Assembly (NCBI RefSeq): GCF_017104565.1
Contig: NZ_JAAGPD010000027.1
Location: forward strand, 1 to 64,000
DNA: 64,000 nucleotides
Origin: Paraburkholderia sp. Tr-20389
GTDB lineage: Bacteria > Pseudomonadota > Gammaproteobacteria > Burkholderiales > Burkholderiaceae
Direction of reading: 5' to 3'
Positions 22,678 through 32,773 of the stretch are shown here, in pieces. A program made the translations under genes and the position numbers. Every line of letters begins with the position of its first letter. The first letter of the stretch is position 1. The notes beneath the pieces are model-generated. The model made no database searches, was not told where the DNA came from, and was given only the letters and a program-made list of their open reading frames with translations.

Positions 22678-24885
22678 TCAGTTGCCGAGCACGATACCGA
22701 TCCCGGCGCGCACAATCGTGCTGTTGCTTCCCGAGGACGCTACGCCCGCGTTGAGATTGATCGTCCCTTTTTCATTCCAGCGCGACACGCCCAGGCCGAA
22801 TGCGGCCTGTCCACGGTAGCCGGCAACGCCGGCGTTGAGTGTCGTACGTCCCGGCAAATAGGGGGTGACGATCTGCAACGCCGAAGCGGACGCGATGCCC
22901 TTGCTGGTGCTTCTGTCGAGATCATGAATCGACCGGTAGGTTTGATCGACGGCGGCATTCAGCTGGTTCAGGTTGACGGCATCCGTACCGCGAGTGCCCG
23001 GCGCAACGTTGACGATCTGCCGCTCACTGCCCGCCTGACCGACCGACACGGTATTCGCCCGATCCGCGACCGAGCCCGCGCCTAACGCGACCGCCCCGCT
23101 GGCAAGCGCCTGGCTGCCCGCGCCGAATGCCGACGCATTGGCGCCGTTCGCGGCAGCCTGCGCGCCGATGGCTGTCGCTGCCACCGCGTTGGCCTGCGCG
23201 CCGCCGCCGAGCGCCGTCGCCCGATCGCCGTTTGCGACTGAGGCCGGACCGACTGCAGTCGCGTGCGTACCCGTTGCGGACGCCGCTTCCGCCGTGGCGT
23301 CTCCATTCGCGCTCAGGAACGGCGAGGATCCACTCAGAATCTGCGCATTAGCGACCTGATTGATCGCATCGTTCAATTGCCCGACATTGACTGCGTCGCT
23401 CGCCAACACACCATTGGCAAGATTGTGGATCGTCGTGCCGCCCGCCACGCCCTGCCCCAAGGTCACGCTCGAGTAGTCGACCTGTCCACTCGCACTGTCA
23501 TACACCACCGCACTCGCCACGTGGCCATTGCCGTCGACCAGTCCGGCCTGCTTCAGTTGCGCGACGTTGACGGCGTCGGTGTCCGCCGTGCCTGCGGCGA
23601 CATGCGTGATTTGCCTTTCGCTACCCGCCGAGCCGACCGATACCGAATTGGCGCGATCGGCCACCGCGTTGGCACCGAGCGCGACCGAATTCGAAAATGC
23701 AGCTTGCGCGCCGCCGCCGATCGCAACGGAATCCGTGCCCGTGGCGAGCGAATCGGCAAGCGTCGAATTGGCATGGAAGAAGCGCGGCTCGATACCGTTG
23801 TTGATCACATTGCCGAGCGCGACGTTGAGGTCGTTGATCGCGCTGGTGTTGCCCGTCACCCGGACGTCGAGATTACCGAGCGCGTCGCCAACGTTGCGAA
23901 ACACGCTGCCGCCCACCCGATAGCTCGGCGGAACCACCGAGCCGTCCGTCGCGACCGACGCGCCGCCGCCGAGCGCCGATGCCACGCTCGTGCCCAGTCC
24001 GTGTAACTGGCTGCCATTGATCGCGTCATGGCTGGCCGCATCGACGACGCCATTCGCCACGTTGCCGAGTTGCACGGGCGCACCCGCTGCCGCGCCGCCC
24101 AACGTCACGCTGTCGTGTGCCGGAGAGTCGTACATCACCGCATCGGCCAGCCCGGAAGTCACGGCGCCACGCAATTGGCCGACGTTGACCGCGTCGGTGT
24201 CGGCCGTTCCCGCCGCGACGTTGATGATCTGGCGCTGCAGCGTCGCGTTGCCGACCGACACTGTGTTCGCCCGGTCGGCGTATGCGTTCGCGCCCAACGC
24301 GACTGCGCCATTCGCGAACACCTGACTGCCGGAACCTAGCGCCAGCCCGTCCACGCCGGCCGTGCCCGTGTATGCATCGGCCCCGATGGCCAGGGAACGC
24401 TGGCCGCCCGCCATCGCCCGCGAGCCGAGCGAAAGCGAATCCGCCCCGTCCGAAGACGCCATGTAACCGATCGACACCGCCCGGTCCGCATTGAAACCCG
24501 TCGACGCGCCGTAGCCGATCACCGTCGATCTGATGGCCAATGCCGCGGTACGCGCGCCTACCGCCGTCGATCCTATGCGCGCTGCGCCGGCGCCCGCCCC
24601 GACTGAGAGTGCGTCGTTGCCCGACGCGTTCGCGGACGGCCCGATGGCCATCGTGTTCAGTTCGTTCGAAACCTCGGTCGGCGCCCCCGTCATCACGTTA
24701 GTGCTCACCGCGATGTAGTCGGTGACGGAGGCTGCGAGCACGGCCGGTGACCAGGCCATGGCACCGACACTCACGGCGACGGCCACGCCGACGCAGCCAC
24801 CCTGCGTTGGCCGCCAGTCCGGGCGACCATACAACCAAAATGCCCGCTCACGCTTCACACGCATTCCGCTCTGCAAATTGCTCAT
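22678..24885 (-). CDS. YadA-like trimeric autotransporter adhesin
   Basis: This 735-residue protein has an extended, basic signal region (1 to about 51). Then come YadA head repeats of the AxxIGxxAxAxG type and three neck modules at 209-240, 417-446 and 614-645, each reading SVG...RQI..VA.GT..TDAVN..QL. Two stalk-like parts and a C-terminal YadA anchor (about 655-735, ending VRAGIGIVLGN) complete it. Such proteins trimerise, form a 12-strand outer-membrane barrel and mediate adhesion. ATG 24885 fits the signal; the frame extends to 24981. It is short for the class. Confidence 0.9.
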   Translation of the reverse strand: MSNLQSGMRVKRERAFWLYGRPDWRPTQGGCVGVAVAVSVGAMAWSPAVLAASVTDYIAVSTNVMTGAPTEVSNELNTMAIGPSANASGNDALSVGAGAGAARIGSTAVGARTAALAIRSTVIGYGASTGFNADRAVSIGYMASSDGADSLSLGSRAMAGGQRSLAIGADAYTGTAGVDGLALGSGSQVFANGAVALGANAYADRANTVSVGNATLQRQIINVAAGTADTDAVNVGQLRGAVTSGLADAVMYDSPAHDSVTLGGAAAGAPVQLGNVANGVVDAASHDAINGSQLHGLGTSVASALGGGASVATDGSVVPPSYRVGGSVFRNVGDALGNLDVRVTGNTSAINDLNVALGNVINNGIEPRFFHANSTLADSLATGTDSVAIGGGAQAAFSNSVALGANAVADRANSVSVGSAGSERQITHVAAGTADTDAVNVAQLKQAGLVDGNGHVASAVVYDSASGQVDYSSVTLGQGVAGGTTIHNLANGVLASDAVNVGQLNDAINQVANAQILSGSSPFLSANGDATAEAASATGTHATAVGPASVANGDRATALGGGAQANAVAATAIGAQAAANGANASAFGAGSQALASGAVALGAGSVADRANTVSVGQAGSERQIVNVAPGTRGTDAVNLNQLNAAVDQTYRSIHDLDRSTSKGIASASALQIVTPYLPGRTTLNAGVAGYRGQAAFGLGVSRWNEKGTINLNAGVASSGSNSTIVRAGIGIVLGN

Positions 24886-25273
24886 CGAAAACCTTGATAC
24901 GAGAAACCACTTCTCTCCCCAAAACGCAGCACCACCCGGTTCCCGGCGCCACTGTTTCGGATACCGAATCATTGTGGACACGGTATTCGATGAGCGACGG
25001 CGCCTACGCCCCGCAGGGATGCCTCCTACGTACCGTCACTTCTTCGATGTCGGTTACGACAGGCAAATCCTACGGAGACGATGCAGCCGTCAATACAAGA
25101 AAACTCCCAAAGTCTGGATCGTTTGATTTGCGAATGCGACACGGTAGGCACGTCGACACGCAGCGTCGTGCGAAGAGAAAACGGCCGGGAGCAAACGCGC
25201 GATACGGGCGCACGTGCACCGACGAACGGTGATCACCGGCAGCGCGCCACGGCTGCCTGGTGATGGCGCAGGG
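24886..25273. other. Intergenic region upstream of the adhesin gene
   Basis: This gap should contain the adhesin promoter on the minus strand. A weak inverted repeat (ATACCG...CGGTAT) is seen around 24960-24990. No gene or terminator is supported. Confidence 0.5.
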
Positions 25274-25504
25274 CTATGCTCCGCCGCCGGCGAGGACCTG
25301 TTCGAGCGCCATCGAACGCGCGGCCTCCTCGGCTTCTTCGGGGGTATCGAACACACTGCCGGACACGTGGACCTGATGCCACTCCGGCTTGTCGGCGGCA
25401 TTGCGGAAAATGCGAAAGCGCGCGCAGTAGCCGCGCGGCGTGACGGGGACCACGTCGATATCGACGGATGCACCTTCGATCTGATGTCTGACGAAGCCGT
25501 CCAT
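25274..25504 (-). CDS. Hypothetical small cytoplasmic protein
   Basis: This 76-residue acidic protein begins MDGFVRHQIEGASVDIDVVP and ends in a helix EEAEEAARSMALEQVL. There is no signal or membrane segment. An AGGAGG ribosome-binding site sits right before ATG 25504. The beta-rich first half followed by one helix is visible, but I recognise no family beyond recalling similar uncharacterised Burkholderia proteins. Confidence 0.72.
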   Translation of the reverse strand: MDGFVRHQIEGASVDIDVVPVTPRGYCARFRIFRNAADKPEWHQVHVSGSVFDTPEEAEEAARSMALEQVLAGGGA

Positions 25505-25628
25505 GCTGCCCTCCTGACCTCTGCCTTGCACGCAGAAATCCTAGCATGGGGGTTCGAGGACTGCCGGTGCGATGCAGCATCCCCGCTGCACTAGCGCATC
25601 AACGCCGCGCGCAGCGGCGCCGCTCAGA

Positions 25629-26075
25629 TCACTCGTCGGACGGGGCTTCGTCGGCCTTCGGGGCGTCCTTCACGAGGCGCGAGGGCGCGAGCCAACGGAA
25701 ACCGGTCTGGCCGTTCGCGTCGTACGTGCACTCGGCTGCCGCGGCCACCACGGTCTTGTGCGGCCGGGACTTTTCGATCGCGGCGGTGACGGGCGCAAGC
25801 AGGCCCGCTTCGATGATGTTGGTATTGGGCGCCTTGGCGACGGCCGCTTCGGAAGCGGTTTGCGGATGCTCCAGCGTGCCTTCGACGACGACGCGGCTGC
25901 CGTGGATCGACGTGCCGGTGTGAACCACCTTCAGCGTGTCTTCGCCGGAGAGTTCCTTCGCCGACTCCCGCATCGTCTGCTCGCATGCGCCCGGATTCTT
26001 GTACATGGCCGCGCATCCCGCGGACAAGGCGGCGGCGAGCATGCAACATGCGATAACAGGAGTGCGGGTCTTCAT
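25629..26075 (-). CDS. Hypothetical lipoprotein
   Basis: This 148-residue protein has the signal MKTRTPVIACCMLAAALSAGC, lipobox Cys21. The mature part has no recognised domain; it contains VVVEGTLEHPQTASEAAVAK and a C-terminal acidic tail (DAPKADEAPSDE). ATG 26075 is chosen because it opens the signal peptide; the frame runs on to 26192 with no support. It lies between the small protein gene and the ABC operon, separated from the latter by a GC-rich palindrome. Confidence 0.75.
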   Translation of the reverse strand: MKTRTPVIACCMLAAALSAGCAAMYKNPGACEQTMRESAKELSGEDTLKVVHTGTSIHGSRVVVEGTLEHPQTASEAAVAKAPNTNIIEAGLLAPVTAAIEKSRPHKTVVAAAAECTYDANGQTGFRWLAPSRLVKDAPKADEAPSDE

Positions 26076-26160
26076 CGATGTTCCGGAATTCAGGGCGACG
26101 GCCATTGTAGCCTGGCTCGCAGTCGCGAGCATGAAGCGCCGGCCGCCCTCAACAGGCAAA

Positions 26161-26178
26161 GGGCGCCCGCGGGCGCCC
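26161..26178. terminator. GC-rich palindrome between genes
   Basis: GGGCGCCCGCGGGCGCCC is a perfect 18-bp palindrome 31 bp downstream of the ABC ATPase stop. It could end the ABC operon on the minus strand, but no T tract follows. Confidence 0.45.
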
Positions 26179-26209
26179 TCGAAGCAGTTCATGTGCGGCC
26201 GGAGCGCGC

Positions 26210-26977
26210 TCAGTCTTCCCAGCTATCCGGCAAGCTTTGCGTGAGCGTGGACACGAAGGTCGCCGTTTCAGGCTGCTGTGGCTGCGTGAAGATGTCGCGC
26301 GAACGGCCCTGCTCGACGATCGAGCCGTTGCTCAGAAACACCACATTGCGAGCGATCGACGCCGCGAGCCGCAGGTCGTGCGTCGCCATCAGCATCGTCA
26401 TGCCTTCTTTCGCGAGCTGGCGCAGCACTTCCACCACTTCGGCGGCAAGGCCGGGATCGAGCGCCGACGTCGGTTCGTCGCACAGCAGCACTTCCGGCGA
26501 AGGCGCGAGCGCTCGCGCAATGGCGACGCGCTGCTGCTGCCCGCCCGACAACGTGACGGGCCACGCATCGGCCTTGTGCGCGATGCCGACTTTCTCCAGC
26601 AGCTCGAGCGCACGCACGCGGGCCCGTTCGCGCTCCCACCTCTGCACGGTGATGAGCCCTTCCATCACGTTCTCGATCACCGTGCGATGCGGGAACAGCT
26701 GGAAGTTCTGGAACACCATGCCCGTGCGGCGGCGAATCGCGAGCACGGCTTCCTTCGACGGCTTCTCCGTGCGGCTGAAGCGGATGCCCTGATCGCCGAG
26801 TTCGAGCGATCCGGCCTCCGGAATTTCAAGCAGGTTCACGCAACGCAGCAGCGTGCTTTTGCCGCTGCCCGACGGTCCGATCAGCGCGGTCACGTTGCCC
26901 TGTTCGAGCCTGAGATCCACGCTGTTCAGCACGCGATGATCGCCGAAATACTTTTCGATTTTTTCGAGGCGGATCAT
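26210..26977 (-). CDS. Amino acid ABC transporter ATP-binding protein
   Basis: This 255-residue ATPase of the polar amino acid uptake family (GlnQ/TcyC-like) shows Walker A GPSGSGKST near 34-42, Q-loop, signature LSGGQQQRVAIARAL, Walker B VLLCDEPTSALDP and the switch His in MATHD. It energises import by the permease encoded 3 bp upstream at 26981-27658. An insert EAGSLELGDQGIRFSRTEK after the Walker A region is common in cystine-type ATPases. Confidence 0.93.
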   Translation of the reverse strand: MIRLEKIEKYFGDHRVLNSVDLRLEQGNVTALIGPSGSGKSTLLRCVNLLEIPEAGSLELGDQGIRFSRTEKPSKEAVLAIRRRTGMVFQNFQLFPHRTVIENVMEGLITVQRWERERARVRALELLEKVGIAHKADAWPVTLSGGQQQRVAIARALAPSPEVLLCDEPTSALDPGLAAEVVEVLRQLAKEGMTMLMATHDLRLAASIARNVVFLSNGSIVEQGRSRDIFTQPQQPETATFVSTLTQSLPDSWED

Positions 26978-26980
26978 CGC

Positions 26981-27658
26981 TCAGTTACCCGACGTGAAAA
27001 GCGCGTGACGCCCGAAGCGGCGTTCGAGGCGCACCTGCGCGGACGACAGTACCGAGCTGAACACGAGATAGATCAGCGCGGCTTCCGTATAGAGAATCAG
27101 CGGCTCGTAGGTCACCGACGCAATGCGCTGCGCGGCCTGGAAAATCTCCGGCACCGTCAGCACGGCGGCAAGCGACGTATCCTTCACGAGCGCGATGAAC
27201 GAGTTCGACAGCGGCGGCAACGCGACGCGTGCCGCCTGCGGCAGGATCGCGCGGCGCAGCGCCTGCGCGCGCGTCATGCCCATCGAGTACGCGGCTTCCC
27301 ACTGTCCTTTCGGAATCGACTCGATCACCCCGCGTATCACTTCGGAGTTGTACGCGCCGACGTTCAGCGAGAAGCCGATGATCGCAGCCGTCAGCGGATC
27401 GAGCACGATCCCGACATTCGGCAGACCATAGAAGATCACGAACAACTGGACCAGCAGTGGCGAGCCGCGAAACAGCCACACATAGAAGCGCACGATCGCG
27501 ACCGACCAGTTCGGCCCGAACAGCCGGATCAGGGCGACGATGAACGCGAGCGCGATCCCGATCGCAAACGACACGAGCGTCAACGGCACGGTGAACACGA
27601 GGCCCGCGTAAAGCAGCGGCCACAGTGATTCACCCATCAGATGCAACCAGGCAGGCAT
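26981..27658 (-). CDS. Amino acid ABC transporter permease
   Basis: This 225-residue inner-membrane permease of the HisM/YecS type has about five helices and the ABC-coupling EAA loop (EAAYSMGMTRAQALRRAILPQ). A single permease gene suggests a homodimer, as in YecS/TcyB cystine systems. It lies 21 bp downstream of the binding-protein gene and 3 bp before the ATPase gene, so the three form one operon. Confidence 0.92.
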   Translation of the reverse strand: MPAWLHLMGESLWPLLYAGLVFTVPLTLVSFAIGIALAFIVALIRLFGPNWSVAIVRFYVWLFRGSPLLVQLFVIFYGLPNVGIVLDPLTAAIIGFSLNVGAYNSEVIRGVIESIPKGQWEAAYSMGMTRAQALRRAILPQAARVALPPLSNSFIALVKDTSLAAVLTVPEIFQAAQRIASVTYEPLILYTEAALIYLVFSSVLSSAQVRLERRFGRHALFTSGN

Positions 27659-27679
27659 GATTCAGGCTCGCCCTCGTGC

Positions 27680-28462
27680 TTACTTCGAAACGTCTTTGCC
27701 GAAGTACTTTTCGGAGATTTTCGCGTACGTGCCGTCGACCTTGATCTCTGCCAGCGCCTTGTTGATGGCGGCCTGCAGTTCGGGGTTGCCCTTGCGGATC
27801 AGCACGGCCGAGTGATCGGAGCTATCCGATGCCGTGTCGACTGCGGCGATCTTTACCTTCGCGTCCGGCTTGTGCTTCTTGAAGTCGAGGAACGACAGCG
27901 AGTCGTTGACCGTCGCGTCGACGCGGCCCGACGTCAGCAGGTCGATCGATTCGTTGAAGCCCTGCACGGGCACCACTTCCGCGCCGTGCGCGGCCGCGAT
28001 CTTGCCGAAGTTGCTGGTCAGCGTGTTGGCCGACTTCTTGCCCTTCAGGTCATCGAAACCCTTGATCGCGCTGTTGTCCGAGCGCACGATCAGTGCCGCG
28101 TGCGACACGATGTACGGCTCCGAGAAGTCGTACTTCTGCTTGCGCGCGTCGGTGACGGCGACTTCGTTGATCACGGCGTCGTAGCGGTTCGCATCGAGAC
28201 CGGCGATCAGACCGTCCCATTTGCCTTCGATGAACTCGGCCTTGACGCCCAGCTTCTGCGCAATCGCACGGCCGATCTCGACGTCGAAGCCCGTCAGCTG
28301 GTTCGACGCATCGTGGTACGTGAACGGCGCGTACGTGCCTTCCGTGCCGATCTTGAGGGCGCCGGCGGACTTGATCTTCGCCAGGTCGTCGGCGGCGAAC
28401 GCGGCCGTGGCCGTCGCGACCTGCAGCAGGCCGATCAGCAGAAGGGATCGAATCGACTTCAT
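27680..28462 (-). CDS. Periplasmic amino acid-binding protein (cystine type)
   Basis: This 260-residue solute-binding protein of family 3 has a cleavable signal (MKSIRSLLLIGLLQVATATA, cleavage near AFA-ADD). The N-terminal phrase KIGTEGTYAPFTYHD and the motif GFDVEIGRAIAQKLG are family hallmarks. It resembles cystine-binding FliY/TcyJ proteins, for example the stretch GKWDGLIAGLDANRYDAV. It feeds the downstream permease and ATPase; it is the first gene of the operon. Cystine is the best guess, not proven. Confidence 0.9.
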   Translation of the reverse strand: MKSIRSLLLIGLLQVATATAAFAADDLAKIKSAGALKIGTEGTYAPFTYHDASNQLTGFDVEIGRAIAQKLGVKAEFIEGKWDGLIAGLDANRYDAVINEVAVTDARKQKYDFSEPYIVSHAALIVRSDNSAIKGFDDLKGKKSANTLTSNFGKIAAAHGAEVVPVQGFNESIDLLTSGRVDATVNDSLSFLDFKKHKPDAKVKIAAVDTASDSSDHSAVLIRKGNPELQAAINKALAEIKVDGTYAKISEKYFGKDVSK

Positions 28463-28711
28463 AGAGGTGGGCTCCGAGTTTCGTTATGTTGTTGACCGGC
28501 TGCGCGGCCGGTGTCCCACGGACTGGCGCGTCCTGGTGTCTCGCGGACTGCGCGTCCGGTTGCGTGGCGGACTGTAGCAAACAGGCCTTATTTCCACAAC
28601 GCATTTCAAGCTTTATGAATATGCTGCGGCGGAATATGGCGGGGCGAAATACGTAAGTATACGGGGTTGTGGGCGGGGGCGCTTTTCGTTGTTGTTTTGG
28701 TTTTTTTTGCT

Positions 28712-29015
28712 GGCGGCGCCTTTCCTGGTTCAGGCTTTTGCGCTGGCATCCGCGCTATGTCTTTGGTTTGCGGCGGCGCCTCTCCTGGTTCGGGCGTTTG
28801 CGCTGGCATCCGTGCTATGTCTTTGGTTTGCTGGCGGCGCCTTTCCTGGCTCAGGCTTTTGCGCTGGCATCCGTGCTATGTCTTTGGTTTGCTGGCGGCG
28901 CCTTTCCTGGTTCAGGCTTTTGCGCTGGCATCCGTGCTATGTCTTTGGTTTGCTGGCGGCGCCTTTCCTGGTTCAGGCTTTTGCGCTGGCATCCGCGCTA
29001 TGTCTTTGGTTTGCT
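28712..29015 (+). repeat. Five tandem copies of a 60/61-bp unit
   Basis: The anchor GGCGGCGCC recurs at 28712, 28772, 28833, 28894 and 28955, so units are 60, 61, 61 and 61 bp, nearly identical. Each contains TTTTGCGCTGGCATCC and GCTATGTCTTTGGTTTGC. Because 61 is not a multiple of three, all three forward frames stay open by cycling through the same three peptides, so apparent proteins here are not evidence of coding. The array runs straight into the inverted repeat at 29008. Confidence 0.92.
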
Positions 29016-29610
29016 GGTGTTGCCCCTGTGCGGGGCGGCACTTACTTTCTTTGCCGCCGCAAAGAAAGTAAGCAAAGAAAGCGGGCTAACCCCGCCAGTG
29101 CTAGTGATTGCCTGCGGGCCCCCGTCAGTTCCTACGCTTCATGCGCCAACGCGTTTGTTTGCGCCCGTTGCCAGCGTGCTAGCTGCACGCATCACCCGCT
29201 TCACATTGCCGTATCACGGCCTGCGTTACCAGATGGCCACCGCCGCCCAGGTGGCAAACTGTGTGTAGGCAGTCTCGACGTAGATGCTCCACTCCGGACT
29301 GAAAAGCGGATCGGTGTCGTAGGATCGCCAACGCATATGGTGCAGCAACCTACACACCGTTTGCCACCTGGGCGGCGCCGACGGGTCGCTGCCGCTGGCT
29401 GCGCTACGGGTGACTGGAGTGGGTGATGCGCCGGTTCGAGGCGCTGGCAACGGGCGCAAAACAAAGTGTTGCCGTGTGGAGTGCGGGACCCGTTGAGGGC
29501 CCGCAGGCAGGAACCAGCACTGGCGGTGTGAGCCCGCTTTCTTTGCTTACTTTCTTTGCGGCGGCAAAGAAAGTAAGTGCCGCCCCGCACAGGGGCAACG
29601 CCAGCAAACC
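29008..29610. repeat. Large imperfect inverted repeat with REP-like hairpins
   Basis: The two ends are inverted copies. Left: GCCCCTGTGCGGGGC at 29022 and the 14-bp stem-loop at 29041-29072. Right: the stem-loop at 29546-29577 and GCCCCGCACAGGGGC at 29582-29596. An inner pair, 29241-29269 and 29349-29377, matches in 28 of 29 bases as reverse complements. Arms are about 230-300 bp around an unpaired centre near 29310. The right arm is the same family as window positions 1-230. No transposase frame is seen. Confidence 0.85.
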
Positions 29611-29717
29611 AGAAGCAAATCGCGGATGCCAGCGCCGGAAATCGCGGATGCCAGCGAACAAAAGGCGCCCGCCAGCAAAAAAAACCAAACCGGCGACTGC
29701 GTCGCAGACAAAAAACG

Positions 29718-31184
<1,467 letters not shown>

Positions 31185-31202
31185 TCAAACGTCGAAATCA
31201 GA

Positions 31203-32714
31203 TCACGCACTCGCCATGCTGGCGCCGGGACTGCGGCGCAGCTTCATCCACGTGCCGTACACGATGGATGCCAACGCCAACCCGACGAACCACGCATACG
31301 TATAGAGCGTATTGAAGATCGCGGGCACGTTCGGAAACGACGCGGGAAACGCGGTATGCAAAAAGCCGGGCAGATTCGGCAGCACGCCGATCACCAGCGC
31401 GACGACAGCGGCCATGTTCCAGCCGCCCGTGTAGCTGTATTCGCCGTGCTCGTCGAAGAGTTCGTGCTGGTCGAGCCGCGTGCCGCGAATGAAGAAGTAG
31501 TCGACCATCAGGATGCCCGCGACAGGTCCGAGCAGCGCCGAGTAACCGACGAGCCACGTGAAGATGTAGCCTTGCGTGGTCGCGAGAATCTTCCACGGCA
31601 TCATCACGATCGCGATGGTCGCCGTAATCAGACCGCCCGTGCGATACGAAATACCCTTCGGCCAGAGACTCGAAAAGTCGTACGCGGGACCGACCAGATT
31701 CGCCGCGAGGTTGCAGCACATCGTATCGAGCGTGAGGATGATGAGCGCAACGCCGACGCCGATGCCCGTCATGCGGCTCGTCAGATCGATCGGGTCCCAG
31801 ATCGCCTTGCCGTAGATCACGACCGTCGCCGACGTGACGACCACGGAGATCACCGAGAGCAACGCCATCGGCACGGGCAAGCCGATCGACTGCCCGACGA
31901 TCTGATCGCGCTGCGTCCTCGCGAAGCGCGTGAAGTCGGGGATATTCAAAGCAAGCGTCGCCCAGAAGCCGACCATCGCCGTGAGCCCAGGCCAGAACGT
32001 GAGCCAGAACAAGCCTTCCTTCTTGCCGCCCGGCGCGAACTGCGAAGGCGCCGAGAGCATCGAGCCGACGCCGCCCGCCTTCGACGTCGCCCACCACACG
32101 AGCGCGATGCACATCACCACCTTGATCGGCGCGGACCAGCTTTCGAGCCAGCGGATCGAATCCGTGCCGTGCACGATGAAGTAGATCTGCAACGCCCAGA
32201 ACGCAAGAAAGCACGCGAGCTGCCCGACCGAAATGTCGAGAAACGGCAGCGCCGCGCCGTGCAGCGCATTGCCCGTCAGAATATTGAGCAGCGTATAGAT
32301 CGCGCTGCCGCCGAGCCACGTCTGAATCCCATACCAACCGCACGCGACGATCGCGCGCAACATCGCGGGCAATTTCGCGCCCTGCGTGCCGAATGACGAA
32401 CGCACCAGCACCGCGTACGGTATGCCGTGCTTCGCGCCCGCATGGCCGATCAGCAGCATCGGCACCAGCACGATCAGATTGCCGAGCAACACCGTCAACA
32501 CCGCCTGCCACGGCGACATGCCCTCTTCCGTCAGCCCGGCCGCGAGCATGTAAGAGGCGATGTTCATCACCATGCCGACCCACAGCGCGGCGAAGTGATA
32601 CCACTTCCACGTGCGCTGCGCCGGACCCGTCGGCGCGAGGTCGTCGTTATAGAGACTGCTGCCGTGCGCGCCGGACGCGTGCGACGCGTCGGCGGATTGC
32701 GCTGTCTGCTTCAT
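31203..32714 (-). CDS. NCS1 family nucleobase transporter
   Basis: This 503-residue, twelve-helix nucleobase:cation symporter-1 has typical phrases NDDLAPTGPAQRTWKWYHFA at the N-terminus, WVGMVMNIASYMLAAGL in helix 1 and ARSSFG-like VLVRSSFGTQGA. NCS1 proteins import uracil, allantoin, hydantoins or cytosine. Being between preA and the dihydropyrimidinase gene, it most likely brings in uracil/thymine or dihydropyrimidines. Confidence 0.9.
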   Translation of the reverse strand: MKQTAQSADASHASGAHGSSLYNDDLAPTGPAQRTWKWYHFAALWVGMVMNIASYMLAAGLTEEGMSPWQAVLTVLLGNLIVLVPMLLIGHAGAKHGIPYAVLVRSSFGTQGAKLPAMLRAIVACGWYGIQTWLGGSAIYTLLNILTGNALHGAALPFLDISVGQLACFLAFWALQIYFIVHGTDSIRWLESWSAPIKVVMCIALVWWATSKAGGVGSMLSAPSQFAPGGKKEGLFWLTFWPGLTAMVGFWATLALNIPDFTRFARTQRDQIVGQSIGLPVPMALLSVISVVVTSATVVIYGKAIWDPIDLTSRMTGIGVGVALIILTLDTMCCNLAANLVGPAYDFSSLWPKGISYRTGGLITATIAIVMMPWKILATTQGYIFTWLVGYSALLGPVAGILMVDYFFIRGTRLDQHELFDEHGEYSYTGGWNMAAVVALVIGVLPNLPGFLHTAFPASFPNVPAIFNTLYTYAWFVGLALASIVYGTWMKLRRSPGASMASA

Positions 32715-32773
32715 CGATGAATCTCCACTTGACCGCTTGTTGACTGTGGGTGCTTTTTCAGACCGTTGTATCT

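Noticed and set aside
28712-29015. CRISPR array
   Set aside because: The units are directly abutting near-identical copies with no unique spacers, and no cas genes are nearby.
28667-29426. Long open frames encoding Trp/Cys-rich, membrane-like repeats in the tandem array
   Set aside because: The 61-bp unit shifts frame each copy, so all three frames stay open by chance; no ribosome-binding site and no conserved protein.
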